64,000 nt of DNA from Rhodococcus sp. 06-235-1A. Lineage in GTDB: Bacteria > Actinomycetota > Actinomycetes > Mycobacteriales > Mycobacteriaceae. A program made the position numbers and the translations under genes. Location: positions 310,001 to 374,000 of the forward strand of contig NZ_NOYI01000002.1 in assembly GCF_002258785.1 (NCBI RefSeq), written 5' to 3'. The notes under the pieces are model-generated. The model had not been told where the DNA came from, did not search any database, and saw only the letters and a program-made list of their open reading frames with translations. Positions 52,932 to 61,576 of this stretch are shown here, piece by piece; within the stretch, counting starts at the first letter, position 1; each line of letters starts with the position of its first letter.

Positions 52932-55220
52932 CTACTGCGCTCGGCGGTAACGACGGAGGCGGAGACTGTTGGAGACAACGAAGAATGAGGAGAAGGCCAT
53001 GGCAGCACCGGCAAGAAGTGGGTTCAGCAGACCCGCAGCAGCTATGGGAATGGCAGCGATGTTGTAGCCGAAAGCCCACACCATGTTGCCCTTGATGGTA
53101 GCGAGGGTGGCCTTGGCCAAACCCAACGAGTCGACAACCGCACCGAGATCATCGCGCACAACGATGATGTCTGCAGCACCGATGGCGACGTCGGTTCCTG
53201 CACCGATCGCCAATCCGAGATCGGCGGTGGCCAAGGCTGGTCCGTCGTTGATGCCATCGCCGACCATTGCCACCGTTCGCCCGGCCTCCTGAAGCGATAC
53301 GACGATCTCGACCTTTCCTGCCGGCAGAACCTCCGCTATCACCTCATCGATCCCGACGGCGTCGGCGACGACCTGTGCGGCAAATGCGTTGTCCCCGGTC
53401 ACCATCAGAGTCCGCAGCCCGAGAGCTCGCAATTGCGCGATCGCATCCGCAGCGGAAGCTTTGACCGTATCGGAGACGATCAGAACTGCACGCACCGTCT
53501 CGTCCACCGCGAGGTATACCGCTGTGGCCCCGATTCTTTCACTGTTGTTCTGCGCGTGACGCAGTGTGTCGGCAATGACCCAACCGCGGTTTTCGAACAA
53601 CCGGCGCCGACCGATTTCGACAGAACGCCCGGCCACGAAACCTCGTGCACCCATTCCTGGCATCGCGGCGAAATCATCAACCACTGGCAGCACGTCGGCG
53701 CGCGTGCGGGCTGCGCCGACGATTGCCGCAGCAATGGCGTGTTCGGACGCGTGCTCTACCGCTCCGGCAAGGAGCAACAGCTCATCCTCGTTTTCGTCGG
53801 GCAGTGCCACGATCGACTCGAAAGTCAGAGCGCCGGTGGTGATGGTTCCGGTCTTGTCGAATACAACGGTGTCCACAGTCCGCGTGGCTTCCAGGGCCTG
53901 GTGACCTTTGATGAAGATTCCGAGTTGTGCTCCACGTCCAGAGGCAACCATCAAGGCCGTCGGCGTCGCCAATCCGAGTGCGCAGGGACACGCGATGATC
54001 AAGACGGCGAGGGCGGCGCTCACTGCCGCATCGACATCTCCGCTGGCGACGGCCCAGGCAACGAAAGTGCAAATGGCCAGGGCGAATACGACAGGGACGA
54101 ACACACCCGAGATGCGGTCGGCGAGACGCTGAAGATCGGCCTTCCCCGACTGTGCAGCGTCGACGAGCCTGATCATTCCTGCGAGCGCAGTATCGGACCC
54201 GACTGCTGCAGCTTCGACAATCAGACGGCCGTCCAGGACCACGGTTCCGCCGGTCACGGCGCCTCCAGCGTACTTGTCGACGGGGAGCGATTCGCCGGTC
54301 ATTGCGCTGGTGTCGACGCTGCACGCGCCGTCCACGACGAGGCCGTCGGCAGCGATGACTTCGCCGGGGCGCACGACGAACTTCTGGCCCTCTTTCAGCT
54401 CCGCGACAGGGATTCTGAGTTCTTCCCCGCTGCGCAAGAGAACCGACACGTCGCGAGCGCCCAACTGGGCCAGTGCCCGTAGGGCTCCGCCGGCCCGGCG
54501 TTTCGCTTTGGCCTCGAAATAGCGGCCTGCTAGGACGAAGACAGTAACTCCGACAGCCACCTCCAGGTAGATCGAGTCGCTCGAGACGATGGCGGCCCAG
54601 ACGCCGCGTGTTTCGTCAGCTGTCGAGTCTCGGACGAACATCGAGTAGATCGACCATCCGGTCGCTGCGGTGATCCCCGATGACACCAACGTGTCCATGG
54701 TGGTCGTACGGTGCCGTAGCCCTGCAATCGCGGCTCGATGGAACGGGAGCGCTGCCCATCCGACTACCGGAAGTGCGAGACCGAGGAGGATGAACTGCCA
54801 ACCGGCGATACGGGTGCTGGGGACGACTGCAAACATGATCGACAGATCTGCCAACGGAATGAACAACACGAGCGCAACCACGAGACGTCGAAAGATGCTT
54901 CGAGTATGTTCGTCGCCTGCCGAAGTATCAGTGCTGGCATGGTCGACGAATTCCTCCGCCCCAAAACCCGCGGCGTCGACTACGTCGCAGAGTTGCTGGG
55001 GCGTCATCGAGGGCGGTGCCTCGATGGTGGCCACCGCAGTCGCGTAGTTGACCGAGGCCCGGACTCCGTCGATCTTGTTGAGTTTGCGTTCGATTCGGTT
55101 GGCGCAAGCACCACAAGTCATTCCGGACACGGCAAGTGCGATTCGCGGTGTATCGGAGTCAACGGGTTCCGAAACTCGTCCATCGTCGACTACATCGCTG
55201 GGGGGTGTTGTGACTGACAT
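52932..55220 (-). CDS. Copper-transporting P1B-type ATPase (CtpB/CopA-like)
   Basis: A 762-residue pump. N-terminal HMA domain with the copper motif [12 protein letters not shown] (~residues 34-45), then eight helices with the CPC site ([14 protein letters not shown]), the phosphorylation site VFDKTGTIT, the nucleotide-domain [10 protein letters not shown], and [14 protein letters not shown] plus HMA indicates Cu(I). The ATG at 55220 is chosen over an upstream in-frame codon at 55256 because GAGGAAAGAAC lies well before it. It follows the anti-sigma gene by 57 bases on the same strand and converges with the CopD-CtaG/small gene operon, the same layout as Rv0102-ctpB in M. tuberculosis. It may load copper onto exported enzymes. 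Confidence 0.92.
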   Translation of the reverse strand: MSVTTPPSDVVDDGRVSEPVDSDTPRIALAVSGMTCGACANRIERKLNKIDGVRASVNYATAVATIEAPPSMTPQQLCDVVDAAGFGAEEFVDHASTDTSAGDEHTRSIFRRLVVALVLFIPLADLSIMFAVVPSTRIAGWQFILLGLALPVVGWAALPFHRAAIAGLRHRTTTMDTLVSSGITAATGWSIYSMFVRDSTADETRGVWAAIVSSDSIYLEVAVGVTVFVLAGRYFEAKAKRRAGGALRALAQLGARDVSVLLRSGEELRIPVAELKEGQKFVVRPGEVIAADGLVVDGACSVDTSAMTGESLPVDKYAGGAVTGGTVVLDGRLIVEAAAVGSDTALAGMIRLVDAAQSGKADLQRLADRISGVFVPVVFALAICTFVAWAVASGDVDAAVSAALAVLIIACPCALGLATPTALMVASGRGAQLGIFIKGHQALEATRTVDTVVFDKTGTITTGALTFESIVALPDENEDELLLLAGAVEHASEHAIAAAIVGAARTRADVLPVVDDFAAMPGMGARGFVAGRSVEIGRRRLFENRGWVIADTLRHAQNNSERIGATAVYLAVDETVRAVLIVSDTVKASAADAIAQLRALGLRTLMVTGDNAFAAQVVADAVGIDEVIAEVLPAGKVEIVVSLQEAGRTVAMVGDGINDGPALATADLGLAIGAGTDVAIGAADIIVVRDDLGAVVDSLGLAKATLATIKGNMVWAFGYNIAAIPIAAAGLLNPLLAGAAMAFSSFFVVSNSLRLRRYRRAQ

Positions 55221-55277
55221 GCGATCGGTTCTTTCCTCGGTATCGAAAATGCGCAATTGAAATTTGCACCCTGCGTA

Positions 55278-56033
55278 CTAGGCCGCGGGATCGTTCGAAT
55301 CACGTAAATGACCGCGTCGACGCCCATACCTTGCGCCCTCGGGAAGCTCGAAGTCGTCGGTGTCTTCCACCCGGCGATGCGGCGACGGTGAACCGTCGTC
55401 GACCTCGCTACGACGAACCATCGCGGTAACCAAGACACCGATAGCAATAATGGCGTGCGATGCAACCCGTTCGGCGGTGACAGCTCCCGAAATCGTGTCG
55501 GTGATCACGAATGCGGCCAGCAAGACGGTGAAGGTAGCGAGTACCGGCATCAGCCCAGCAGTGGTTCTCGGCCGCCAGGCTGCTACCAGGAACCCGACAC
55601 CGATAGCGACGTTCCATGCTGTGCTCTCGTTGAACAGGTGGCCCGCCATCGCATCTGGGCCCATGACCATTGCCTCACCGCTGTGGTCGTGGCCGATACC
55701 GAAGATTTGGGTGGCACCGAGCGCGAGCTGGGCTATGGCAACGACGGCCAGCACTGCCCGCCATGGATGATCTGTGACGACCCACCGCACGGCACGTTGT
55801 GGGCGGCCGCGCGGTATCGGTACGCCTACCGCGGCGAGAATTTCGGACGTCAGATCCGGGGTACGGACTGCCGAACCGATCCGCAGACCGCGGGTGGCCT
55901 CCGACGCCGCTGCGTACCACGCTTGGCATTGCACACAGCTATCGAGGTGTTCGTCCGTGCGTACGGAGGGCACCGGCTCTCGCTCCCCGTCGATACGAGC
56001 CGACAGTGCTTCCCTGGCCAATGTGCAATCCAC
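55278..56033 (-). CDS. Zinc-finger membrane anti-sigma factor with CopD/DUF-like tail
   Basis: A 251-residue protein. N-terminus MDCTLAREALSARIDGERE and the ZAS motif DEHLDSCVQC (HxxxCxxC) are those of zinc-binding anti-sigma factors. Four hydrophobic helices follow (AVLAVVAIAQLALGATQIFG, WNVAIGVGFLVAAWRP, MPVLATFTVLLAAFVITD, ASHAIIAIGVLVTAMV), with His-rich GIGHDHSGEAMVM between the first two, which could sense metal. The frame uses GTG at 56033. The -10 of promoter copy 3 lies just eight bases before, so the mRNA may be leaderless. It is divergent from the sigma gene, 62 bases away, and probably holds it at the membrane until copper is scarce. Confidence 0.85.
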   Translation of the reverse strand: MDCTLAREALSARIDGEREPVPSVRTDEHLDSCVQCQAWYAAASEATRGLRIGSAVRTPDLTSEILAAVGVPIPRGRPQRAVRWVVTDHPWRAVLAVVAIAQLALGATQIFGIGHDHSGEAMVMGPDAMAGHLFNESTAWNVAIGVGFLVAAWRPRTTAGLMPVLATFTVLLAAFVITDTISGAVTAERVASHAIIAIGVLVTAMVRRSEVDDGSPSPHRRVEDTDDFELPEGARYGRRRGHLRDSNDPAA

Positions 56034-56040
56034 ATCTACA

Positions 56041-56068
56041 TTGTCGCGCAGGGCTGCCGTAAAGTTCC
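56041..56068 (-). promoter_or_regulatory. ECF-type promoter (motif copy 3), anti-sigma/ATPase
   Basis: On the minus strand GGAAC (56064-56068), a 17-base spacer starting TTTACGG, CGACAA (56041-56046). It lies directly before the anti-sigma GTG (56033), so transcription from it should start at or near the start codon. It supports negative feedback: the sigma factor makes its own inhibitor and the copper ATPase. Confidence 0.75.
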
Positions 56069-56095
56069 CGCTGCCCGTCCCCTACTCTGACGAAC

Positions 56096-56671
56096 GTGAA
56101 CTCGAGGGCCGACAGGGATGCGCGCACCACTGAGCTGGCTCTTGCTGCCGGCCGGGGGGACCACCGCGCTCTGGAGTCGTTCATCCGCGAAACTCAGCGC
56201 GATGTATGGCGATTCATCGCTCATTTGAGTTCTGTTGCGGCGGCGGACGATCTCACCCAAGAGACGTATCTGCGTGCGATGAAGTCGTTGCCGCGCTTTG
56301 CCGCGCAGTCCTCAGCGCGTACTTGGCTCTTGTCGATTGCCCGACGCGTGGTGGTCGACCAAGTGAGATCCGCGATGTCACGACCGCGACTTGTCGGCAG
56401 CGATGACTGGATCGCAGCAGCCGACACCGCCCATTCGGAGTCCTCGACGTCGACCAATCATTCCGAGGATCTCGTAGAGGTCCGTATGTTGCTCGCCGGA
56501 CTTCCTACAGAAAGGCGCGAGGCGCTGATTCTGACGCAAGTTCTCGGCCTGTCTTACGACGAAGCGGCGCACGTTCTCGGATGCCCGATAGGCACCGTCC
56601 GATCCAGAGTCGCGCGGGCACGCGAGCAATTGGTCGCAGCCGCCCGGGCAGACGGAGAAAACACCGGGTAG
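56096..56671 (+). CDS. ECF sigma factor, SigC-like
   Basis: A 191-residue ECF sigma. Region 2 contains VAAADDLTQETYLRAMKSLP and TWLLSIARRVVVDQVRS; region 4 has LTQVLGLSYDEAAHVLGCPI and GTVRSRVARAREQL. The size and the linker-poor layout resemble M. tuberculosis SigC (Rv2069), linked to the nrp/ctpB copper genes. Unlike that case, it stands beside a clear zinc-finger anti-sigma. GTG start at 56096. It probably recognises the five GGAAC-N16/17-CGAC(A/T)A promoters in the locus. No such motif was found before its own start. Confidence 0.87.
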   Translation: MNSRADRDARTTELALAAGRGDHRALESFIRETQRDVWRFIAHLSSVAAADDLTQETYLRAMKSLPRFAAQSSARTWLLSIARRVVVDQVRSAMSRPRLVGSDDWIAAADTAHSESSTSTNHSEDLVEVRMLLAGLPTERREALILTQVLGLSYDEAAHVLGCPIGTVRSRVARAREQLVAAARADGENTG

Positions 56672-56688
56672 CGCCCCTCTCTTCAAGG

Positions 56689-57030
56689 TCAGTCCGATAC
56701 TCCCGTGGGGACTGTCAAAGCCCACGCGTTCATGGCATCGAGGACAGGGCTGAGTTCGTGACCGAGCGGGGTGAGTTCGTAGATCACTCTCGGCGGAATC
56801 TCGGGGTACGCCGTGCGAGTCACGAGGCCATGCGTCTCGAACTTTCGCAATCGGTTGGTCAGTGTATGCGCACTGATGCCATCGAGCGCCGTGAGGAGCT
56901 CACCGAAACGTTTAGGGCCGGTGAGTAATTCGCGGACTACCAGCGTAGCCCATGGGCCGTCCAGTAGCGTGAGGAAGCGGGTGATACCGCAGGTTTCCGC
57001 AGTGCAGTCCTCGAACTTGATAGGTCGCAT
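56689..57030 (-). CDS. HxlR-family regulator
   Basis: A 113-residue winged-helix protein: ITRFLTLLDGPWATLVVREL, ALDGISAHTLTNRLRKFETH and GHELSPVLDAMNAWAL. Two Cys close to the start (MRPIKFEDCTAETCGIT) are placed like the redox-sensing Cys of QorR/HypR types. ATG at 57030. It is divergent from an NmrA-like gene, the common HxlR-oxidoreductase layout, and is convergent with the sigma gene. It looks like an unrelated pair inserted in the copper locus. Confidence 0.88.
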   Translation of the reverse strand: MRPIKFEDCTAETCGITRFLTLLDGPWATLVVRELLTGPKRFGELLTALDGISAHTLTNRLRKFETHGLVTRTAYPEIPPRVIYELTPLGHELSPVLDAMNAWALTVPTGVSD

Positions 57031-57057
57031 AGTGCACCACTCTACTGTTGGTGCACT
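57031..57057. promoter_or_regulatory. HxlR operator candidate
   Basis: Inverted repeat AGTGCACCA (57031-57039) / TGGTGCACT (57049-57057), nine-base perfect arms and nine-base spacer. It lies directly next to the HxlR start. A second palindrome, ATGCAT-CAT-ATGCAT, is at 57069-57083 near the NmrA start. Confidence 0.65.
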
Positions 57058-57093
57058 TGATGTAACCGATGCATCATATGCATTAATGGGGAC

Positions 57094-57936
57094 ATGACCT
57101 ACATAGTGCATGGCGCTTCCGGTGCCCAAGGCTCACCCGTACTGTCCGCCCTGGCCGCCGCCGGCCACCACGCCACCGCCGCAGTGCGCAACACGTCGGC
57201 GATCGGGGGCTCCTCAGTAGCAGTGGACTACACCTCCGTCGACTCTCTTGTGAACGCCTACACCGGGACCGATGGCATCTTCGTACACATCCCCATCGGC
57301 CCAGTCGAGGATCAAATGGCGTTCGCACACGCGATCGCCGATGCCGTGCGCCGCGCTCGGCCGGAGCGTGTGGTGTTCTCTACCAGTGGGGCCACCATCG
57401 ATGAATCGGCCTCTCCGTCTTCGGCAGCCGAAATCTTTGCACACCAGCTGGCCGAGAGCGGAGTTTCGTATGCCGTGATCGAGCCAAGACTCTTTCTCGA
57501 AAACTTGCTACTACCGGTCTCGCTGGGGCCGGTGCGTGAGGACGGCCGACTGATGTACCCGATCCGCGACGACTACGCCGCGTCTTGGAGTTCTCATCTC
57601 GATATCGCTGATGTGGCGGTTCGCCTCCTGTCGGATCACTCAGTCTCGGGCATCGTGTCGGTCGGCGCGCTACCAGGTCTAGTGGGTGACGATCTGGCAA
57701 AGGGGTTCGCCGCATACTTTGCTCGCCCGGTGGGCTTCGACGCCATCACCCCCGATCACTACGGCGACATGATCACTCCGCTTTTCGGCGAAGGCGCAGC
57801 AGGCCCGGTCATCGAGTCCTACCGTCACCGCGCGGCCCAGCCCGACGAGGTTATATCGCACGACAGGTCCGCCCAGAAACTGCTCGGTATCAGTCCACGC
57901 AGTGTGCAGCAATGGTTGTCTGACCTCGGGGTATGA
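57094..57936 (+). CDS. NmrA-like NAD(P)-binding quinone oxidoreductase
   Basis: A 280-residue Rossmann protein starting MTYIVHGASGAQGSPVLSAL (atypical SDR GASGxxG), with VVFSTSGATIDE and PRLFLENLLLPVSLGP. Relatives (QorB, YtfG types) reduce quinones with NADPH. Divergent from the HxlR regulator, which likely represses it. The link to copper may be through redox stress, or none. Confidence 0.87.
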   Translation: MTYIVHGASGAQGSPVLSALAAAGHHATAAVRNTSAIGGSSVAVDYTSVDSLVNAYTGTDGIFVHIPIGPVEDQMAFAHAIADAVRRARPERVVFSTSGATIDESASPSSAAEIFAHQLAESGVSYAVIEPRLFLENLLLPVSLGPVREDGRLMYPIRDDYAASWSSHLDIADVAVRLLSDHSVSGIVSVGALPGLVGDDLAKGFAAYFARPVGFDAITPDHYGDMITPLFGEGAAGPVIESYRHRAAQPDEVISHDRSAQKLLGISPRSVQQWLSDLGV

Positions 57937-57999
57937 GCAGTCGCGGGCAGCACAGAATGGCGCTGGGGAGCGCAGCTGACAAGGAGTCGGTAGCCACCG

Positions 58000-58027
58000 G
58001 GAACTCGACCGTCACTCGCGACGACCT
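58000..58027 (+). promoter_or_regulatory. Weak match to the shared ECF promoter before the HMA gene
   Basis: GGAAC (58000-58004), 17-base spacer, CGACCT (58022-58027). Spacing is exact but the last two bases of the -10 and the T-run after GGAAC differ from the other five copies. It lies 124 bases before the ATG at 58152. Kept as a possible sixth copy only. Confidence 0.35.
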
Positions 58028-58151
58028 GTGACGAAGAACCGAGTACCGAACATCCGAACTCGAAGTCATCCGTCGATCGCCGCAGCGGGCGTGTGAGTTC
58101 AGTCGGTCACCGCTGCGATACCTCTCCGCCGAAGAATTGGAGCACTCCCCT

Positions 58152-58382
58152 ATGCCCTCATGGTCGCTTCGAGTCGATGGTCTGCACTGTCGAAGTTGTG
58201 TCGACACCGTCATCGACGAGATTTCCGAGATCCCCGAGGTCCGTTCGGTCACTGTGGAGCTCAAATCCGGAGAATCCTCCGTTGTTTTAGTGGACGCAAC
58301 CGAACACATCGCAGACGCAGTGGTACAAGCAGCGTTGCACGAGGGAGGCACATTCGACATCGTCGGCGGTCCGCCGGCATAA
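58152..58382 (+). CDS. HMA-domain copper chaperone (CopZ-like)
   Basis: A 76-residue ferredoxin-fold protein, MPSWSLRVDGLHCRSCVDTV, with the metal motif GLHCRSC (HCxxC in place of the usual MTCxxC). The His beside the first Cys may tune the site toward Cu(I) or Zn(II). It probably carries copper in the cytosol, for example to the P1B ATPase. ATG at 58152; no strong ribosome site. It precedes the importer operon by about 100 bases with promoter copy 4 between. Confidence 0.85.
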   Translation: MPSWSLRVDGLHCRSCVDTVIDEISEIPEVRSVTVELKSGESSVVLVDATEHIADAVVQAALHEGGTFDIVGGPPA

Positions 58383-58413
58383 AGAATCACTCACAAGAAT
58401 GAGCCATGTCACG

Positions 58414-58441
58414 GAACTTTTTGACCGGCCGACCCGACTAC
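58414..58441 (+). promoter_or_regulatory. ECF-type promoter (motif copy 4), ABC importer
   Basis: GGAAC (58414-58418), 17-base spacer starting TTTTTGACC, CGACTA (58436-58441). A start near 58448 leaves ~37 bases of leader before the TTG at 58485. Confidence 0.8.
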
Positions 58442-58484
58442 CTGGATGCATATAGAACAGGTCGCCCGATGAAAGAAGTTTGCT

Positions 58485-59582
58485 TTGCGCTCATACAATC
58501 GCTCACTCGGATGGACCGCACTCGCGGCCGTCGTATCCCTGGTCGGAATCAGTTGCGGCTCAACGAATACCACGGCGACCGAGACCGCCACAGGCGCTCC
58601 CGCCGCAGCCGAGGGGACGGTGACGTACCCGTTGACCATTGACAACTGCGGTTACGAGCAAACTTTCACCGAACCTCCGAAGCGAGTGTTGCTGATGCAG
58701 GGTGCATCCGTCGGGGAGGTGGAGACACTGATTCATCTGGGTCTGGAAGATTCGGTGCTGGCCAACACTCAGCATTACGGCGTTTCCGATACCCCGGGAA
58801 TGGTCGAGAAAGTCGATGCGCTTCCCACCGGAGACATCGAACTGAACGCAATGCTCGACGTTCCTGCCGAACAAGCGTTGGCGGCTAAGCCGGACCTGAT
58901 CATCTCCACCTACTCCGGCGGTTTCGACAGCAAGTTCGGCTTCGCATCACGCGAGACGCTCGCCGACGCCGGAATCAATTCCATCGTCAACCCGGTCAAC
59001 TGTGGTTATGCGAAGCCCGACAACGTTACGCCCGAAGAAGAAGAAGCGTATAGAAACGGCTCCGTCGAGTCCTCGCTCGAATTCATCGAACTGATCGGAC
59101 AGATCTTCGACGTCGAGGAGCGCGCCGCGACCGTCAGCAGTGAACTGCGCGAGCGCATCGACGCAGTCCGGTCCGCTGTGGCCGACGAACCGAAGAAGAA
59201 CATGCTCATCGCATTCCCGGATATGGCGATGATGAACGCCAACGGCCTTCCCGCGGTGTTCTCCGGCAACATCTACGACTCGGTCGTCGAATCCGCCGGC
59301 GGAGAACCGGTGTTCCGGGACGGAGGCTGGGGATTGACCTCCAGCCTGAGCGCCGAACAACTCGCCGCGGCCGACGTCGACACACTCGTTATCGGTGCCT
59401 ACAAACCCAACGAGGATCTCGATGCAGAGGCCGCGAAGCTCTTCGCTGCATATCCACAATGGACAGCGGCGCAGAACAATTCCTACGTCAAGGTATCCGA
59501 CGGCATCTACCTCGGACCGGCCAACGCCGATGCGATAGAAAAAATCGCCAAGGTTGCCCACCCTGACGCGTTTCAGGAGTGA
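58485..59582 (+). CDS. ABC importer substrate-binding lipoprotein (FecB/BtuF-like)
   Basis: A 365-residue precursor with signal SLGWTALAAVVSLVGISC ending in a lipobox (LVGIS|C), then PLTIDNCGYEQTFTEPPKRV and the typical RVLLMQGASVGEVETLIHLG of siderophore/cobalamin-binding class III proteins. It should bind a metal chelate outside the cell. A TTG at 58485 with GAAAGAAG six bases before is chosen; no ATG fits the signal peptide. Its stop overlaps the permease start. Neighbours suggest the ligand is the copper-isonitrile lipopeptide complex. Confidence 0.88.
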   Translation: MRSYNRSLGWTALAAVVSLVGISCGSTNTTATETATGAPAAAEGTVTYPLTIDNCGYEQTFTEPPKRVLLMQGASVGEVETLIHLGLEDSVLANTQHYGVSDTPGMVEKVDALPTGDIELNAMLDVPAEQALAAKPDLIISTYSGGFDSKFGFASRETLADAGINSIVNPVNCGYAKPDNVTPEEEEAYRNGSVESSLEFIELIGQIFDVEERAATVSSELRERIDAVRSAVADEPKKNMLIAFPDMAMMNANGLPAVFSGNIYDSVVESAGGEPVFRDGGWGLTSSLSAEQLAAADVDTLVIGAYKPNEDLDAEAAKLFAAYPQWTAAQNNSYVKVSDGIYLGPANADAIEKIAKVAHPDAFQE

Positions 59583-60625
59583 CGTCGGCTCTGCAACACA
59601 CGCTACGAAATCGGCCGCTGACGTTGGTGCTGGCGCTATGTGTGGCCTTGTTGCTGTCAGCGGCCATTTCGGCAATTTGCATCGGATCCATACCGGTCCC
59701 ACCCGCCCAGGTCTGGTCCGTAGTTCGATACAAGCTTCTGCACGTCGGACCGGTGCCCGATCCGTTGTACGAAATGATCGTGTGGAACCTTCGAGTACCA
59801 CGAATCGCCTACGCGGCCTTGGTCGGCGCAGCACTGTCGCTTGCTGGTGCGGTGCTGCAAGGATTGGTGCGAAATCCCCTCGCTGATCCGTTCGTGATCG
59901 GCGTCTCGTCCGGCGCATCACTCGCCGCAGTGGCCGTGATGTCCTCCGGTACGTCATTGGCCTTGCGCTCACTCGGCGTGCCCGTGGCAGCGTTCATCGG
60001 GGCCATCGCGACACTGGTCATCGTCCTGTTCTTCGCGCAACGGGGTGGGCGTTTCACCGGGGGCAGGATTGTGCTGGCAGGTGTTGCAGTGGGGCAAGTG
60101 GCAATGGCGGGAACCACCCTCGTGCAACTACATTCGGAGCCCGCCGAAATCCGCGGCATGCTGTTCTGGATCATGGGTAGTGTCGCTGGAGCCCAGTTCG
60201 GAAATCTGATGCTACCGACCGCCGCCATCCTGCTGTCTGCGCTCTGGCTCGTCTTTCAGGGTCGAAACCTCAATGCGTTGGCAATGGGCGACGACGACGC
60301 AATCGCATTGGGAGTCAACGTCGATCGGTTGCGACTGCTCTTGATCGTAGTTGTCGCGCTGTTGACCGGAGTATCGGTGAGCATGGCCGGTGGTGTCGGC
60401 TTCGTGGGTCTGATGATTCCGCATATTGCGCGATTCGTCATTGGTGCCGACTACCGAAGGTTGCTGCCGGTAGCGGCCATTTCCGGTGCAGCGTTCCTCG
60501 TACTGATCGACCTTGCCGCAAGGGCCATAGATCCGCCGAACGAGTATCCACTGACGATCTTCACTGCGGCGTTGGGTGGCCCGTTCTTTCTGTGGTTGCT
60601 CAAACAAAGCAAAACGGAGGCTTGA
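59579..60625 (+). CDS. FecCD/BtuC-type ABC importer permease
   Basis: A 348-residue inner-membrane protein with about ten helices: LTLVLALCVALLLSAAISAI, VPRIAYAALVGAALSLAGAV, LQGLVRNPLADPFVIGVSSG (the family signature) and GVGFVGLMIPHIARFVIGAD. It forms a homodimer channel for a metal chelate. GTG start at 59579 overlaps the binding-protein stop by four bases. Confidence 0.92.
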   Translation: MTSALQHTLRNRPLTLVLALCVALLLSAAISAICIGSIPVPPAQVWSVVRYKLLHVGPVPDPLYEMIVWNLRVPRIAYAALVGAALSLAGAVLQGLVRNPLADPFVIGVSSGASLAAVAVMSSGTSLALRSLGVPVAAFIGAIATLVIVLFFAQRGGRFTGGRIVLAGVAVGQVAMAGTTLVQLHSEPAEIRGMLFWIMGSVAGAQFGNLMLPTAAILLSALWLVFQGRNLNALAMGDDDAIALGVNVDRLRLLLIVVVALLTGVSVSMAGGVGFVGLMIPHIARFVIGADYRRLLPVAAISGAAFLVLIDLAARAIDPPNEYPLTIFTAALGGPFFLWLLKQSKTEA

Positions 60626-60627
60626 AC

Positions 60628-61410
60628 TTGAGAGTCATCGTGTCTGCCGTCGATATCGACATCGACGCGCACAAAATCCTGGACTCCATCTCGTTCGAGG
60701 CCCAGTCGAACCGAACGACGGCCCTGATCGGTCCGAACGGGTCTGGAAAGTCGACTCTGCTTCGCGCCGTCTACCGAGCAGCGAAGCCGACCATGGGGAC
60801 CGTACTGATCGGTGACAGTGATATCTGGCAGACACCGGCGAAGGCCGTCGCCAGACAGCGCGCAGTGGTCACACAACATCAAGGTGCAGGCACGGACTTC
60901 ACCGTCCGCGAGATCGTCGCGATGGGCCGCTCGCCCCACAAGGGATACTTCGAGACGGACAACGACACCGACCGCCGGCTCATCGACAATGCGATGTCGA
61001 TCGTTCACGTCTGTGAGTTCGCTCAGCGACCCTTCTCCACACTCTCCGGAGGCGAGCGCCAGCGCGTACTACTCGCCCGGGCGCTCGCCCAACAAGCACC
61101 CGTCATCATCCTGGACGAACCCACCAACCACCTCGACGTCCGAGCTCAATTCGAGCTGCTGGACTTACTGGAGAACCTCGAAACGACTGTTCTGTTGGCT
61201 ATGCACGACCTCGACCATGCACTTGCACATGCAGATACGATCGCCGTCCTCGATCGCGGAAGAATCGTTGCTGTCGGGGAGCCACGCGCGACCCTCACAC
61301 CAGCGCTGTTGCTGGAGGTATTCGGTGTCGATGCCCTCGTCATCGACCATCCGATTACCGGACGTCCCCATGTCGCGATGGCTCTGCCGCACAGCAGTCG
61401 CCACACCTGA
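60628..61410 (+). CDS. FecE/BtuD-type ABC importer ATPase
   Basis: A 260-residue ATPase: Walker A IGPNGSGKSTLLRAVYR, Q-loop QHQGAGTDFTVREIVAMGRS, signature LSGGERQRVLLARALAQQ, Walker B VIILDEPTNHLDV, H-loop AMHDLDHAL. Start is TTG at 60628 with GGAGG seven bases before; a GTG at 60592 would sit inside the permease gene and is less likely. It completes a one-operon class II importer (binding protein, permease, ATPase). Confidence 0.92.
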   Translation: MRVIVSAVDIDIDAHKILDSISFEAQSNRTTALIGPNGSGKSTLLRAVYRAAKPTMGTVLIGDSDIWQTPAKAVARQRAVVTQHQGAGTDFTVREIVAMGRSPHKGYFETDNDTDRRLIDNAMSIVHVCEFAQRPFSTLSGGERQRVLLARALAQQAPVIILDEPTNHLDVRAQFELLDLLENLETTVLLAMHDLDHALAHADTIAVLDRGRIVAVGEPRATLTPALLLEVFGVDALVIDHPITGRPHVAMALPHSSRHT

Positions 61411-61464
61411 TCGATCGCGCGCACGCCCCTCGATCACCTGTGATCGATCCGTACCCGATTCTGC

Positions 61465-61492
61465 GGAACTAACCAGCCGAAGTGCCCGACTA
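61465..61492 (+). promoter_or_regulatory. ECF-type promoter (motif copy 5), isonitrile operon
   Basis: GGAAC (61465-61469), 17-base spacer, CGACTA (61487-61492). It lies after the importer operon and about 85 bases before the TauD-like ATG. Confidence 0.78.
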
Positions 61493-61576
61493 CTCCGGTA
61501 ACTGCTCTTCCACGTCGTGCGTTTGCCGCAGAGGCCGCTCAATTCTTGTTCCGTTCACCGAAAGCCCGAGGTTCCC

